From CAYSEW01 sp964430245 (lineage in GTDB: Bacteria; Bacteroidota; Bacteroidia; Flavobacteriales_D; Parvicellaceae): 64,000 bases of DNA. The stretch lies in assembly GCA_964430245.1 (NCBI GenBank), contig CAYSEW010000004.1:62001-126000 (forward strand), in the 5' to 3' direction. The translations under genes and the position numbers were made by a program. The notes below the pieces were generated by a model. That model did no database searches. It was given only the letters and a program-made list of their open reading frames with translations, and had not been told where the DNA came from. Shown piece after piece: positions 35,328-44,299 of the stretch. Positions within the stretch are counted from its first letter, which is position 1, and every line of letters starts with the position of its first letter.

Positions 35328-37445
35328 ATGCAAAACGACTTTTTTAACATCCAAATAGAAGAAGGTATAGCTACAATTTGGCTAGATTTCAAGAAAGAAA
35401 AAATGAACATTGTTTCCCCATCTTTGATTGGAAATTTCAATGAAGTTTTTGAATTACTTAACAACGACACTACTATTAAAGGTGGCATTATCATTAGCGC
35501 AAAGCCCGATTTTATTGCAGGAGCAGACATCAAATCTTTTAAAGCTGAAAAAGAAGGTGATTTTCAAGAGTTTAGCAAAAAAGGGCATCAAATCTTAAAT
35601 ATTATAGAAAACAACAAAAAACCTATAATTGCAGCTATTCATGGAACCTGCTATGGGCTAGGAACTGAAATATCTCTAGCTTGCCAAGGAAGGATTTGTT
35701 CAGATGATCCAAGAACAAAGCTTGCATTGCCTGAAGTTAAGCTTGGGTTATTACCTGGTGGAGGTGGAACCCAAAGACTTCCTAGGTTAGTGGGATTACA
35801 AAAATCCCTAGACATGATGCTTACTGGTAAAAACATCTACCCTAAACAAGCGAAAAGAATGGGGCTAGTAGATGAGGTTGTCAATAAAAATAAACTTCAC
35901 AGAGCTGCCGTTAAAATGATTAACACAATCATCGAAAAGGGACCTATTCAAAGAAAAGTCAAAAAAAGCCTTTTCAATAAAATATTGGACGACACACTAT
36001 TGGGAAGAAAACTTGTCTTCAAAAAAGCCAAAGAAAAAGTAATGTACCTGACCCAAGGAAATTACCCTGCTCCAGTAGAGATCATCAATTGTGTAGAGAT
36101 AGGACTTACTAAAGGACTTGAAAAAGGCTATGAAGCAGAGGTAGAAAGGTTTGAACAATTAATGCTGTCCGATGTTTCAAAAGCATTAAGGAGCCTATTC
36201 TTTAACATGACAGACAAGAAAAAGAATCCTTACAATGCAGCTGCTAAAGAGCTAGACAGAATAGCTGTACTAGGTACAGGTTTCATGGGTGCTGGAATTG
36301 CAGATGTTTCTGTAAATAATAAAATTGATGTGCTCCTGAAAGACCTAGATGAAAATATTGTTACTGCTGCTAAAAAAGGAATCTGGAAAAACATCAATAA
36401 AAAAATAAAGAAAAAACAAATCAGTGAAACTGAAGGTAAAACGATTATACAAAGAGCAATTGGCCAAACCAATTTTGAAGGATTTAGTAATGTAAATATT
36501 GTAATAGAAGCCATTATAGAAAATATGGACATTAAAAAGAAAGTCATTCAAGAACTAGAAACTCATTGTAAAGAAGATTTTATTTTTGCTTCTAACACCT
36601 CATCACTTCCACTCACAGAAATGGCCAAAGCAGCCAAGAGACCCGAAAATGTAGTAGGGATGCATTATTTTTCCCCTGTACCCAAAATGCCCTTACTAGA
36701 GATCATTAAAACCGACCAAACATCCGAAGAAACGCTAGCCACTTGCTTTGAGCTGGGAATGAGACAAGGAAAAACTTGTATCGTAGTCAATGATGCACCA
36801 GGATTTTATGTAAACAGAATTCTTGCTCCATACATCAATGAAGTACTTTTAATGATTGAAGAGGGTGCTAAAATAGAGACGATAGATAAAGCACTTAAGA
36901 AAAAAGGGATGCCAGTAGGACCTATTGTCTTATTAGATGAAGTTGGGATAGATGTTGGCGCTCATGTAATGAGTGGAGATATGACGGATTTTGTTACCCA
37001 GAGAGATGGCGTAAAAATGAGTGAGGGTCTCCCTAAAATGTTTGAAGCTGGCCTATATGGAAAGAAAAACAAAAAAGGGTTCTACAAATACAACGATAAA
37101 GGTAAAAAGACAGGCGTCAATGAAGAAGTCTATCAATATTTTGGAAATCCACCTAAAAAAGACTTTGAGCTTGATTACATATGTGACAGATCCATTTCTT
37201 TGCTCTTGAATGAAGCCGTAATGTGCTTAGAAGAAGGTATTATTAGCGATACTATTGATGGAGATCTTGGCGGTGTTTTTGGTATCGGATTTCTCCCATG
37301 GTCAGGTGGACCTTTTAGTTATATCAATAAGGTTGGTGTTAAAAATATAGTTGAAAGAATGAAAGAATTTGAAAGTCAGCTCGGTCCTAAATTTAAGCCT
37401 AGACCAATGCTAGAAAAATATGCACAAGAAAATTTATTATTTTAA
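35328..37445 (+). CDS. fadJ: multifunctional enoyl-CoA hydratase / 3-hydroxyacyl-CoA dehydrogenase (FadJ-like)
   Basis: A 705-residue fusion. Residues 1-190 form the crotonase domain, with an oxyanion-hole segment GADIKSF and the catalytic-Glu region LPEVKLGLLPGGGGTQRLP. From about 305 a Rossmann NAD domain starts (VLGTGFMGAGIADVS), then SNTSSLPLTEMA and the catalytic His in MHYFSPVPKMPLLEII, followed by the C-terminal helical domains. It hydrates enoyl-CoA and oxidises the 3-hydroxyacyl-CoA. It is in one operon with the FadI-like thiolase and presumably under the MarR-type site. A second operator or promoter in the 6-bp gap is impossible. Confidence 0.94.
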   Translation: MQNDFFNIQIEEGIATIWLDFKKEKMNIVSPSLIGNFNEVFELLNNDTTIKGGIIISAKPDFIAGADIKSFKAEKEGDFQEFSKKGHQILNIIENNKKPIIAAIHGTCYGLGTEISLACQGRICSDDPRTKLALPEVKLGLLPGGGGTQRLPRLVGLQKSLDMMLTGKNIYPKQAKRMGLVDEVVNKNKLHRAAVKMINTIIEKGPIQRKVKKSLFNKILDDTLLGRKLVFKKAKEKVMYLTQGNYPAPVEIINCVEIGLTKGLEKGYEAEVERFEQLMLSDVSKALRSLFFNMTDKKKNPYNAAAKELDRIAVLGTGFMGAGIADVSVNNKIDVLLKDLDENIVTAAKKGIWKNINKKIKKKQISETEGKTIIQRAIGQTNFEGFSNVNIVIEAIIENMDIKKKVIQELETHCKEDFIFASNTSSLPLTEMAKAAKRPENVVGMHYFSPVPKMPLLEIIKTDQTSEETLATCFELGMRQGKTCIVVNDAPGFYVNRILAPYINEVLLMIEEGAKIETIDKALKKKGMPVGPIVLLDEVGIDVGAHVMSGDMTDFVTQRDGVKMSEGLPKMFEAGLYGKKNKKGFYKYNDKGKKTGVNEEVYQYFGNPPKKDFELDYICDRSISLLLNEAVMCLEEGIISDTIDGDLGGVFGIGFLPWSGGPFSYINKVGVKNIVERMKEFESQLGPKFKPRPMLEKYAQENLLF

Positions 37446-37488
37446 GACCCTGCCGACAACCTTTTAATGATTCAGAAGTTATAGTATT

Positions 37489-38121
37489 ATGAAAAAATTT
37501 GCTTTTGTACTTGTAATCATATCAACAATTATTCTATTTGGATTTACTGAAAAAGAAAAAATAAAATCTTTAAAGCTTGGTAAAACTGCACCTTTAAAAG
37601 AAACTAAGATGAAAGATGTTTCCGGAAAGGAATATTCCTTAGTAGATCTTAAAAAAGAAAATGGCCTATTAGTAATATTTAGCTGCAACACCTGTCCTTT
37701 TGTTGTAGGAAGTAATAATAACGAAGGTTGGGAGGGTAGATACAACACCATCTATGATTTAGCAGCTAAAAACAATATTGGAATGGCTCTTATCAATAGC
37801 AATGAAGGTAAAAGAAAAAGTGCCGATTCTTTTGAAGCCATGAAAAAAAGAAGTGATGATCAACAATACAAAGCTAATTACTTGTTAGATAAAAATAATA
37901 CACTAGCTGATAAATTTGGCGCAAGCACTACTCCACATATTTTCCTTTTCGATAAAGACATGAAACTTGTTTATAAAGGAGCAATAGATGACAATGTAAA
38001 AGATGCTAAAACTGTGAAGGAAAATTGGCTTCTAAATGCAATGGATAACATCCAAAAAGGAATTAAAATAGATCCTGCTGAGACAAGAAATTCAGGATGC
38101 AGCATTAAAAGGTTAAAATAA
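37489..38121 (+). CDS. exported thioredoxin-fold redoxin
   Basis: A 210-residue protein with a signal peptide (about 1-20). It has a thioredoxin-like fold of the AhpC/TSA-redoxin group. C66 and C69 form the CxxC in FSCNTCPFV, a cis-Pro region is in STTPHIFLF, and the C-terminal NSGCSIKR is typical of this subgroup. It is probably a periplasmic thiol oxidoreductase or peroxidase-like protein. It starts 43 bp after fadJ in the same direction and could be read through from it, but no functional link is evident. Confidence 0.78.
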   Translation: MKKFAFVLVIISTIILFGFTEKEKIKSLKLGKTAPLKETKMKDVSGKEYSLVDLKKENGLLVIFSCNTCPFVVGSNNNEGWEGRYNTIYDLAAKNNIGMALINSNEGKRKSADSFEAMKKRSDDQQYKANYLLDKNNTLADKFGASTTPHIFLFDKDMKLVYKGAIDDNVKDAKTVKENWLLNAMDNIQKGIKIDPAETRNSGCSIKRLK

Positions 38122-38154
38122 ATAAAAGATAACTATTACTTAAAAATCTTTTAT
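38122..38154 (+). terminator. possible AT-rich terminator hairpin
   Basis: A 9-bp perfect inverted repeat, ATAAAAGAT (38122-38130) and ATCTTTTAT (38146-38154), with a 15-nt loop directly after the redoxin stop. The stem is AT-rich and no long T-run follows, so terminator function is uncertain. The remaining region up to 38366 holds no other gene. Confidence 0.25.
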
Positions 38155-38366
38155 CCATTAATATCTAAGATCAGGTCTACGATTAAGTTATTTAAATCAT
38201 TGGTTTCCATAATGTTATTCTTAATAATTTATAATTAAGATACTTAACATATTTACAATAATCATACCTTGAATTTCCTATCGTTAATTCTTGACTTCCA
38301 TTCGTATTTTTTTTCGTTGAAAGTACCTACATTTACAGCATTATTTTTTGAAATTAACTTAACATC

Positions 38367-39596
38367 ATGCCTAATATATCTACTAAATCAAAGAATATGC
38401 CTGCTTCTCCTATTAGAAAGCTGGTTCCATATGCAGAAAAAGCAAAAAGTGAAGGTAAAACAGTCTACCATTTAAACATAGGTCAACCTGATATAGAAAC
38501 CCCTAAGGTGGTTCTTGATAAAATGAAAAACCTTAATTTACAGGTTATTGAATATAGCCATAGTGCTGGATTTCAATCCTACAGGGAAGGACTTGCAGGT
38601 TATTATGCTAAAATAGGTGTGAATTTAAACCCAGATAAAGAGATCATGATCACTACAGGGGGATCAGAAGCACTGATCTTTGCTTTCCAATGCTGTTTTG
38701 AGGCTGGTGATGAAATTATTATACCAGAACCTTTTTATGCTAATTATAATGGATTTGCAGTATCTGGAGGTCTGAATGTTATTCCAGTAACTGCCAACAT
38801 TGAAAATGGTTTTGCACTTCCGCCAATAGATGAATTTGAAAAGCTAATTACTCCTAAAACAAAAGGTATATTAATCTGCAATCCAGGGAATCCAACTGGA
38901 TACCTTTATTCAAAAGAAGAGTTAAGATCACTAAAAGAGATCATTAAAAAGCATGACTTGTTTTTATTTGCTGACGAAGTTTACAGAGAATTTTGTTATG
39001 ATAATGCTGAGCACTTTTCTGCACTTGAATTAGAAGGATTAGAAAACAATGTTGTTCTAGTGGACTCTGTTTCTAAAAGATACAGTATGTGTGGAGCAAG
39101 AGTTGGAGCACTTATTAGCAAGAATCATGAATTAATGGAAATGGCTCTCAAATTTGGACAAGCTCGATTAAGCCCACCAACTATTGGTCAGATAGCTGGA
39201 GAAGAAGCATTAAAAACACCCGACAGCTATTTTGAAAATGTTAAGAATGAATATGTTGAAAGAAGAGATATCTTGGTAGATGGACTAAATAAGATAGAAG
39301 GCGTTATCTGCCCAAAACCTAAAGGTGCATTTTATGCCATAGCCCAGCTACCTATTGATAATTCTGATCTTTTTTGCCAATGGCTACTAGAAGAGTTCAG
39401 CTATGAAAATCAAACAGTAATGCTAGCTCCTGCAACAGGATTTTACTCTACAAAAAATGCAGGACAACAAGAAGTCAGGATTGCTTATGTTCTTGAAAAG
39501 AATGCTTTAATAAATGCTGTAAAATGTCTTGAAGAGGCCTTAAAAGTATATCCAGGAAAAAAAACAATTAACTCTACTGAGAATTTCCATACCTAA
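38367..39596 (+). CDS. PLP-dependent aminotransferase, class I (aspartate aminotransferase-like)
   Basis: A 409-residue fold-type I enzyme. The PLP Schiff-base lysine is K237 in VDSVSKRYSMCGARVG. Other PLP contacts are ICNPGNPTGY, FADEVYREF and the N-terminal LNIGQPD. The Arg that binds the substrate carboxylate is likely in EVRIAYVLE. Substrate is not determinable; aspartate, aromatic or alanine aminotransferases share these motifs. A TACATTTA (38328-38335) is a weak -7 candidate. It stands alone between the redoxin and the esterase. Confidence 0.88.
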   Translation: MPNISTKSKNMPASPIRKLVPYAEKAKSEGKTVYHLNIGQPDIETPKVVLDKMKNLNLQVIEYSHSAGFQSYREGLAGYYAKIGVNLNPDKEIMITTGGSEALIFAFQCCFEAGDEIIIPEPFYANYNGFAVSGGLNVIPVTANIENGFALPPIDEFEKLITPKTKGILICNPGNPTGYLYSKEELRSLKEIIKKHDLFLFADEVYREFCYDNAEHFSALELEGLENNVVLVDSVSKRYSMCGARVGALISKNHELMEMALKFGQARLSPPTIGQIAGEEALKTPDSYFENVKNEYVERRDILVDGLNKIEGVICPKPKGAFYAIAQLPIDNSDLFCQWLLEEFSYENQTVMLAPATGFYSTKNAGQQEVRIAYVLEKNALINAVKCLEEALKVYPGKKTINSTENFHT

Positions 39597-39740
39597 AGAC
39601 CTAACAGCTTTTAAAATATAATATTATTCATTTCAATTTTTCAATTAATTGTACAATCATATTTTGAGTTCACTTAGAACTAACTAATTAACATTCACTA
39701 TGTAAGGAGTTTTTATTATATTGTAATAAAATTCTTATTA

Positions 39741-40952
39741 ATGAAAAATATAGCTTTACTTTTTAGTTTCTTAATTATTATACAATACAACTACAGCCAA
39801 TGTAATGGCAGGTATCAAGATGAAATCTTTAGCTCTGTAAGTGTAAATACAGTCAATTATTCAGATGTATATACCGATTTCAGGCATGAAATGGACATCT
39901 ACACACCAGATGGAGACACAGAAACCAACAGACCAGTAGTGTTTTACATGCATGGCGGATCTTTTACTGGGGGTGACAAAAACTTAACTGATTGTGTTGA
40001 TTTCTGCACTTCCATGGCAAAAAGAGGTTACATTGCTATTTCAAGTAATTATAGATTAAGCCTTATTCCTTTGACTTTTGTTCTTAATCAAGAAGAGCAA
40101 TACAGAACTGTATTAAAATCTGTCGCTGACATTAAAGCAGCTGTTAGGTACATTAGAAAAGACTATGCTAATGGAAACACCATAGGATCTGACCCAAATG
40201 GAATTTACATAGGAGGTTATTCTGCAGGAGCAGTGCTTTCATTGCATTTAGCTTATATCGATCAGATCAGTGACCTACCCACCTCTCCTATTGATGTTCA
40301 AGACCTAGTGAATAGTATCGGAGGAACATTAGAAGGTGACGCTGGAAACGATGGATACTCTTCAGAAATACATGGAGTGATCAGCTTTGCAGGAGGTATC
40401 AATGACCTTAACTGGATAGGCGCTAATGACGAACCCTTAGTTTGTGTTCAGGGCGATAATGACGGAACTGTAAGCTACAATTGCGCTCCTGGATTAGGAT
40501 TGTCATCAGTATTAACACTTTGCGGAACAGGAGAAATGCAACCACAAGCCGACTTAGTTGGCATTACTAACGATGCGCTAACCTATTTTGGTGAAGATCA
40601 CAATTGGGCTGCATCAGGTTCTGGGAACGCTCTATTTGATACTGCTGTCCAATTTGCAGTAGATTTTTTATATCCTTTATTACCATGTAATAACATTACA
40701 TCTAATAATGAGTTCAATCAACAAGAGCTAAACATCTATCCAAACCCAGCATCAGATCAAATAAATGTAACATCTAATTTCAACATTACTGAGATAAAGA
40801 TTTACAATACTATAGGTAAATTAATCATGGACAACTCTATTCAAAAAAGAGATTTCACAATTAATGTAAATGATTTAATTCCGGGAGTTTATTTTCTTGA
40901 ACTAGCTAATGAAAATGGAATTACTGAGACCAAAAAGATCATGATTAGATAG
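39741..40952 (+). CDS. secreted alpha/beta-hydrolase (esterase-like) with T9SS type A sorting domain
   Basis: A 403-residue exported hydrolase. A signal peptide covers about 1-19. HGGSFTGG forms the oxyanion hole, the nucleophile is S161 in GGYSAGAVL, acid candidates are D239/D241 in QGDNDGTV, and H287 lies in EDHNW. Residues from about 325 form a type IX secretion C-terminal domain: LNIYPNPASDQINV, then IYNTIGKLI, LIPGVYFLEL and a KKIMIR end. The protein should therefore cross the outer membrane and may be anchored on the surface. It is related to carboxylesterase/feruloyl-esterase-like enzymes; the substrate is unknown. Confidence 0.85.
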   Translation: MKNIALLFSFLIIIQYNYSQCNGRYQDEIFSSVSVNTVNYSDVYTDFRHEMDIYTPDGDTETNRPVVFYMHGGSFTGGDKNLTDCVDFCTSMAKRGYIAISSNYRLSLIPLTFVLNQEEQYRTVLKSVADIKAAVRYIRKDYANGNTIGSDPNGIYIGGYSAGAVLSLHLAYIDQISDLPTSPIDVQDLVNSIGGTLEGDAGNDGYSSEIHGVISFAGGINDLNWIGANDEPLVCVQGDNDGTVSYNCAPGLGLSSVLTLCGTGEMQPQADLVGITNDALTYFGEDHNWAASGSGNALFDTAVQFAVDFLYPLLPCNNITSNNEFNQQELNIYPNPASDQINVTSNFNITEIKIYNTIGKLIMDNSIQKRDFTINVNDLIPGVYFLELANENGITETKKIMIR

Positions 40953-40955
40953 ACC

Positions 40956-42623
40956 CTAGTCCCAACTAGGAGTAACATATTCTTTCAATGATAATCTACG
41001 GTTCAGGTGATAGGTGACACCAACATTAACACCGTACTTCTTATAGGTTTTCTGTAATAAATAATCATCAGCCATAATACTATTTGTATTGTATTGGAAC
41101 CTAAATGAAGAGAAAAGATCTAACGATCTAGACATTCTAACTCTCACTATTGCATTGGCAACATAATTCCAGTTATTGACCTTAATTGAATTCATGTTAT
41201 TCTGGAAAGTAGTAGCTACCATATCTTCATAATAATAATAAGGGACTGGTCGTATACCTACATCCACATAACCATTTTTATAAGATATACCATTTGCTTT
41301 CATTAACCTAGTATATTCTACTCCAGCATTAATTTCAAAAGAAGCTCTTTTCAATGTAAATTCATATCCTAAAGTAAGCGGGATCCTCAAGTAATTATAT
41401 CTATTAGCACTTTTTTCTATCTCATTCAACAAATTATCATCATTAGGATCTACATAAAAAACAACTGTTGTATCTGTATTGATAGAAGGCGCAACACCTA
41501 AGCTATCAGCAGGACCAAAAACTTGTAAACCTGATATTAACTCAACATTCAATAATACTATATTTCCATTAGATATAGCAAAAATTGAATCCTGATCCGT
41601 AAAATACTCATAATGAGGCTTATAATCATAAACCTGATCGAAATTAAAGCCAGAGTTCAGCTTAAAGTTCCTATAATTATAAGAGATATTAACCCCACCC
41701 CCTATACCAGATCGTTCCATTTGATGTTCTTTATAAAAATCCCACCAATAATCATTATGTATAGGATCTAGAACATTATCTACATCAGCTCTATTATAAG
41801 GAGAAAAATAAGCATCAAAAGTAAATCCTCTTGTGTGCTCATTGGCATAATCTGAAAGGTCTGGAGCTGGGACATCTGTAATTTCTTTTAAAGGAATACA
41901 GGTATGAAGTGCCGCAATACTCAACGTATTGACTTTATCCAGAATTTTAATCTTTTCTATCTTATTTAGAGGTAATGTTGTTTCGCCTTCAGATTTAGCT
42001 AATCCTTTATTTGAAGATTCAAACACTATCTTGTTATTTGGATCAAGTGCTGTCTCATCATCTAATTCATTAATATCCTCTGTGTCAGTATTGTCAGTAT
42101 TAGTAATTAGTGCATTATTATCTTCCTTATTTTTATAAATAGCTTTAGGCTCTTTAACTTCATTGCTATTAATCTTCTTTTCATTAGCATTAATTTCTTG
42201 GGGATCTAACTCCTCAGAAATTGAATTAGCTTGCTCTTTTGAGCCATCAACCTCATTATTTATCTGTGCAATAATTGATTTATCTGAACTCTCAGTTTTA
42301 GATGATTTAATATCTATAGAATTATCTGTTTCAATAAAACCATCATCCGAATCAATAGTATTTTCAACAAAAAGTTCATTATTATCCTTAGATGAATTTG
42401 TTTGGAAAGAATTATCCGAACTACTATTATCTAAATATGAGTTAATGAAAAAGGCACTCCCGCCAATCATTACTATTGATGCCATGAGCTTCATTTTATG
42501 AAAAACCCATAAGTTCTGGTAAAATAATTTACCAAAAATAGCCTTTTTGACCTCCTGTTGTGGAAGTTGAGAAAAGCCATCTAAGCTATCCTTTATTAAA
42601 TCGTCAAACTCTCGCGAATCCAT
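40956..42623 (-). CDS. transenvelope anti-sigma-like protein with C-terminal outer membrane beta-barrel (Dma-like)
   Basis: A 555-residue protein with an unusual order of parts. A short cytoplasmic N-terminus (1-44, DLIKDSLDGFSQLPQQEVKKAI) is followed by a single membrane helix (about 45-62) with no cleavage site. Then comes a roughly 160-residue D/N/S/E-rich linker (about 65-230) that looks disordered, and finally a barrel-type region from about 265 to 555 with alternating strands (GIGGGVNISYNYRNFKLNSGF, YNYLRIPLTLGYEF). Its start overlaps the ECF sigma gene by 28 bp. The layout matches the dual membrane-spanning anti-sigma factors described in Bacteroides thetaiotaomicron: cytoplasmic sigma-binding end, inner-membrane helix, periplasmic tether, outer-membrane sensor. 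Function is inferred. Confidence 0.7.
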   Translation of the reverse strand: MDSREFDDLIKDSLDGFSQLPQQEVKKAIFGKLFYQNLWVFHKMKLMASIVMIGGSAFFINSYLDNSSSDNSFQTNSSKDNNELFVENTIDSDDGFIETDNSIDIKSSKTESSDKSIIAQINNEVDGSKEQANSISEELDPQEINANEKKINSNEVKEPKAIYKNKEDNNALITNTDNTDTEDINELDDETALDPNNKIVFESSNKGLAKSEGETTLPLNKIEKIKILDKVNTLSIAALHTCIPLKEITDVPAPDLSDYANEHTRGFTFDAYFSPYNRADVDNVLDPIHNDYWWDFYKEHQMERSGIGGGVNISYNYRNFKLNSGFNFDQVYDYKPHYEYFTDQDSIFAISNGNIVLLNVELISGLQVFGPADSLGVAPSINTDTTVVFYVDPNDDNLLNEIEKSANRYNYLRIPLTLGYEFTLKRASFEINAGVEYTRLMKANGISYKNGYVDVGIRPVPYYYYEDMVATTFQNNMNSIKVNNWNYVANAIVRVRMSRSLDLFSSFRFQYNTNSIMADDYLLQKTYKKYGVNVGVTYHLNRRLSLKEYVTPSWD

Positions 42624-43261
42624 TTCTTATTCTTTTTTTTTTCAATCTCTTTTACTCCTAATAATGTCCTTAAATACTTCCTAGCCTTTGACAATTGAGA
42701 CTTTGAAGTATTTTCTGAAATATCTAGTATTTCAGCAATCTCTTTATGGGTATACCCTTCTAAAGAGTATAAATTAAATACTGTACGATATCCATCTGGA
42801 AGCTGCTGCATTGCTAACATTACCTTTCTCTTTCTTTCGTCAGCATCATCATCATCCCAAGAAATATCAAATTCAGGATTTTCACCTACCTGCACATCAT
42901 CTACATCTTCTGTATAATGATGTTTTTTATTATTTCTATTATAGCTTAATGTCGTATTAATTACTATTGTTTTTATCCAAGCACTCAATGAACCTTCATT
43001 TCTTCCTTCAAAATTTTTGATATACTTAAAGATCCTAATGAAAGCTTCCTGGAGGACATCTTCTGCTTCGGATTTATTTCTAGAATACCTTAAAGCAACA
43101 CCAAACATTGAACCTGAATATCTATTGTACAATTCATGCTGAGCTTTACGCTTACCTATTTTACAACCAGCTATTATATCTTCTTCTGAAAGCATAGAAT
43201 TATCGGCAAGATAACTATCTATCTTTGAGTTAACAACCTCTAAGCCTAAAGAAATGTCCAT
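42596..43261 (-). CDS. ECF RNA polymerase sigma factor
   Basis: A 221-residue sigma-70 family factor of the extracytoplasmic-function type. Region 2 runs from about 40 to 115 (SEAEDVLQEAFIRIFKYI, then SLSAWIKTIVINTTLSY). An acidic linker follows (SWDDDDADERKRK), then region 4 (LPDGYRTVFNLYSLEGYTHKEIAEIL ... NTSKSQLSKARKYLR). I start at the ATG 43259-43261; a TTG two codons earlier also opens the frame. It overlaps the transenvelope anti-sigma-like gene by 28 bp, so the two should form one signalling unit. A GGCAACC element upstream suggests autoregulation. Target genes cannot be listed. Confidence 0.92.
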   Translation of the reverse strand: MDISLGLEVVNSKIDSYLADNSMLSEEDIIAGCKIGKRKAQHELYNRYSGSMFGVALRYSRNKSEAEDVLQEAFIRIFKYIKNFEGRNEGSLSAWIKTIVINTTLSYNRNNKKHHYTEDVDDVQVGENPEFDISWDDDDADERKRKVMLAMQQLPDGYRTVFNLYSLEGYTHKEIAEILDISENTSKSQLSKARKYLRTLLGVKEIEKKKNKKWIRESLTI

Positions 43262-43303
43262 AATCAATTGATTGCTACTTTGAAAACCCCTGATAAGAAG
43301 GGG

Positions 43304-43310
43304 GGTTGCC
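43304..43310 (-). promoter_or_regulatory. candidate ECF-type -35 element (GGCAACC) for autoregulation
   Basis: On the minus strand GGCAACC lies about 42 bp before the sigma-factor ATG. An AAC-containing -35 box is typical of ECF promoters, and autoregulation is common. No standard TAnnTTTG element was seen in this interval. The adjacent CCCC/GGGG inverted repeat (about 43287-43305) may also matter. Confidence 0.35.
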
Positions 43311-43326
43311 TAATTTGAAAAAAAAA

Positions 43327-44253
43327 TCAAATAGGAAGAGAAAACATCTCAGCCAGCATACACCTTATTCCTCCACCTCCAATATTTTCAATACTATCTA
43401 CAGGAACACATATCACCCTTGCATATTTACTAATAATATTTAATTCTTTTTGTGAAAATGCTTTGCACGCTCTTTCGGACATTACAACAATATACTCTTC
43501 ACTATCTCCTAAAACAGTAAGAATATTTCCACAAAATCTTTCCATTTGAGAAAAATCAATATTAATGAGCTCTAATTGAGCATCAACAATAGAATCATAA
43601 ACCCTTTTCCTATCTGTTTCAGCTATAAGATCTAAGCATACAACAGAAAACCCAGGCCCTATGCTCATTAATACATTAGTATGATATATAGGAATACCAT
43701 TAACATCATTTGCATTAAATAAAACGCCTTTATATCCAATAACTTTACAATATTCATCAAAAACTTCCTTAGAAGTTCTAACAGACTCAACAGCATATGC
43801 CTTCATAGATAAATGGTCTAAAACCACACTTCCAGTTCCTTCTAAATATAAATTACTCTTTTCATAAAATGTTAAGTCAATTACTTCATTTATCTTGTAT
43901 TTTCTTTGAATATGGTCAATGATATATTGAAGTCTTTCCTTTCTTCTATTTTTAGAATACATAGGAAAAAGTATTAGCTTACCTTCGTGAGTGACCTGAA
44001 ACCAATTATTTGGGAAAACTTGATCAGGTAGATCCTTCATTAATACAGGATCTATAACATCTATGTCAATTCTTTCTTTTTTAAGAATATCAATCGTTTT
44101 ATTAAAATTAGACGATACCCTATTTTTGATTTCTATATCGGACAATTCTGGACGATTTTGAAATACATTAGATAAAGCAGTTTCAGTATTAAAAAAGAAA
44201 TTAACTGGTTTTATCATTAATAAATGATTGGCACATTGCCGTCTGTTAAACAT
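43327..44253 (-). CDS. ctlX: arginine deiminase-superfamily amidinotransferase, citrulline utilization hydrolase CtlX-like
   Basis: A 308-residue enzyme of the guanidino-group modifying superfamily. The family opening LLMIKPVNFFFN is followed by FPNNWF, H191 in IPIYHTNVLMSIG, and the catalytic C298 in GGGIRCMLAEMFSLP near the C-terminus. These match the CtlX family, named for a citrulline ureidase role in Francisella. In Bacteroidota it may act on citrulline or another ureido/guanidino compound. It is upstream of the sigma-factor unit on the same strand (59-bp gap) and divergent from a lipoprotein gene. Confidence 0.85.
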   Translation of the reverse strand: MFNRRQCANHLLMIKPVNFFFNTETALSNVFQNRPELSDIEIKNRVSSNFNKTIDILKKERIDIDVIDPVLMKDLPDQVFPNNWFQVTHEGKLILFPMYSKNRRKERLQYIIDHIQRKYKINEVIDLTFYEKSNLYLEGTGSVVLDHLSMKAYAVESVRTSKEVFDEYCKVIGYKGVLFNANDVNGIPIYHTNVLMSIGPGFSVVCLDLIAETDRKRVYDSIVDAQLELINIDFSQMERFCGNILTVLGDSEEYIVVMSERACKAFSQKELNIISKYARVICVPVDSIENIGGGGIRCMLAEMFSLPI

Positions 44254-44257
44254 AGGA

Positions 44258-44288
44258 TTTGAATACTAATTGAAATTCAGTAAATTTA
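44258..44288 (+). promoter_or_regulatory. promoter of the lipoprotein gene (TTTG-N19-TAAATTTA)
   Basis: TTTG (44258-44261) and TAAATTTA (44281-44288) are spaced by 19 bp, the Bacteroidota arrangement with one mismatch in the -7 box. It lies in front of the ATG at 44300, which makes the earlier in-frame TTG (44270) an unlikely start. Confidence 0.55.
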
Positions 44289-44299
44289 GCCCTAACAAA

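Noticed and set aside
40955..40970. Hairpin CCTAGT-CCCA-ACTAGG at the convergent esterase/anti-sigma ends
   Set aside because: A perfect 6-bp stem but no T-run on either side, and it overlaps the stop codon; may be chance or a weak bidirectional stop.
44270..44299. TTG start for the lipoprotein gene, ten codons before the ATG
   Set aside because: It lies between the -33 and -7 boxes and would put a basic extension before a normal lipoprotein signal; ATG 44300 is better.
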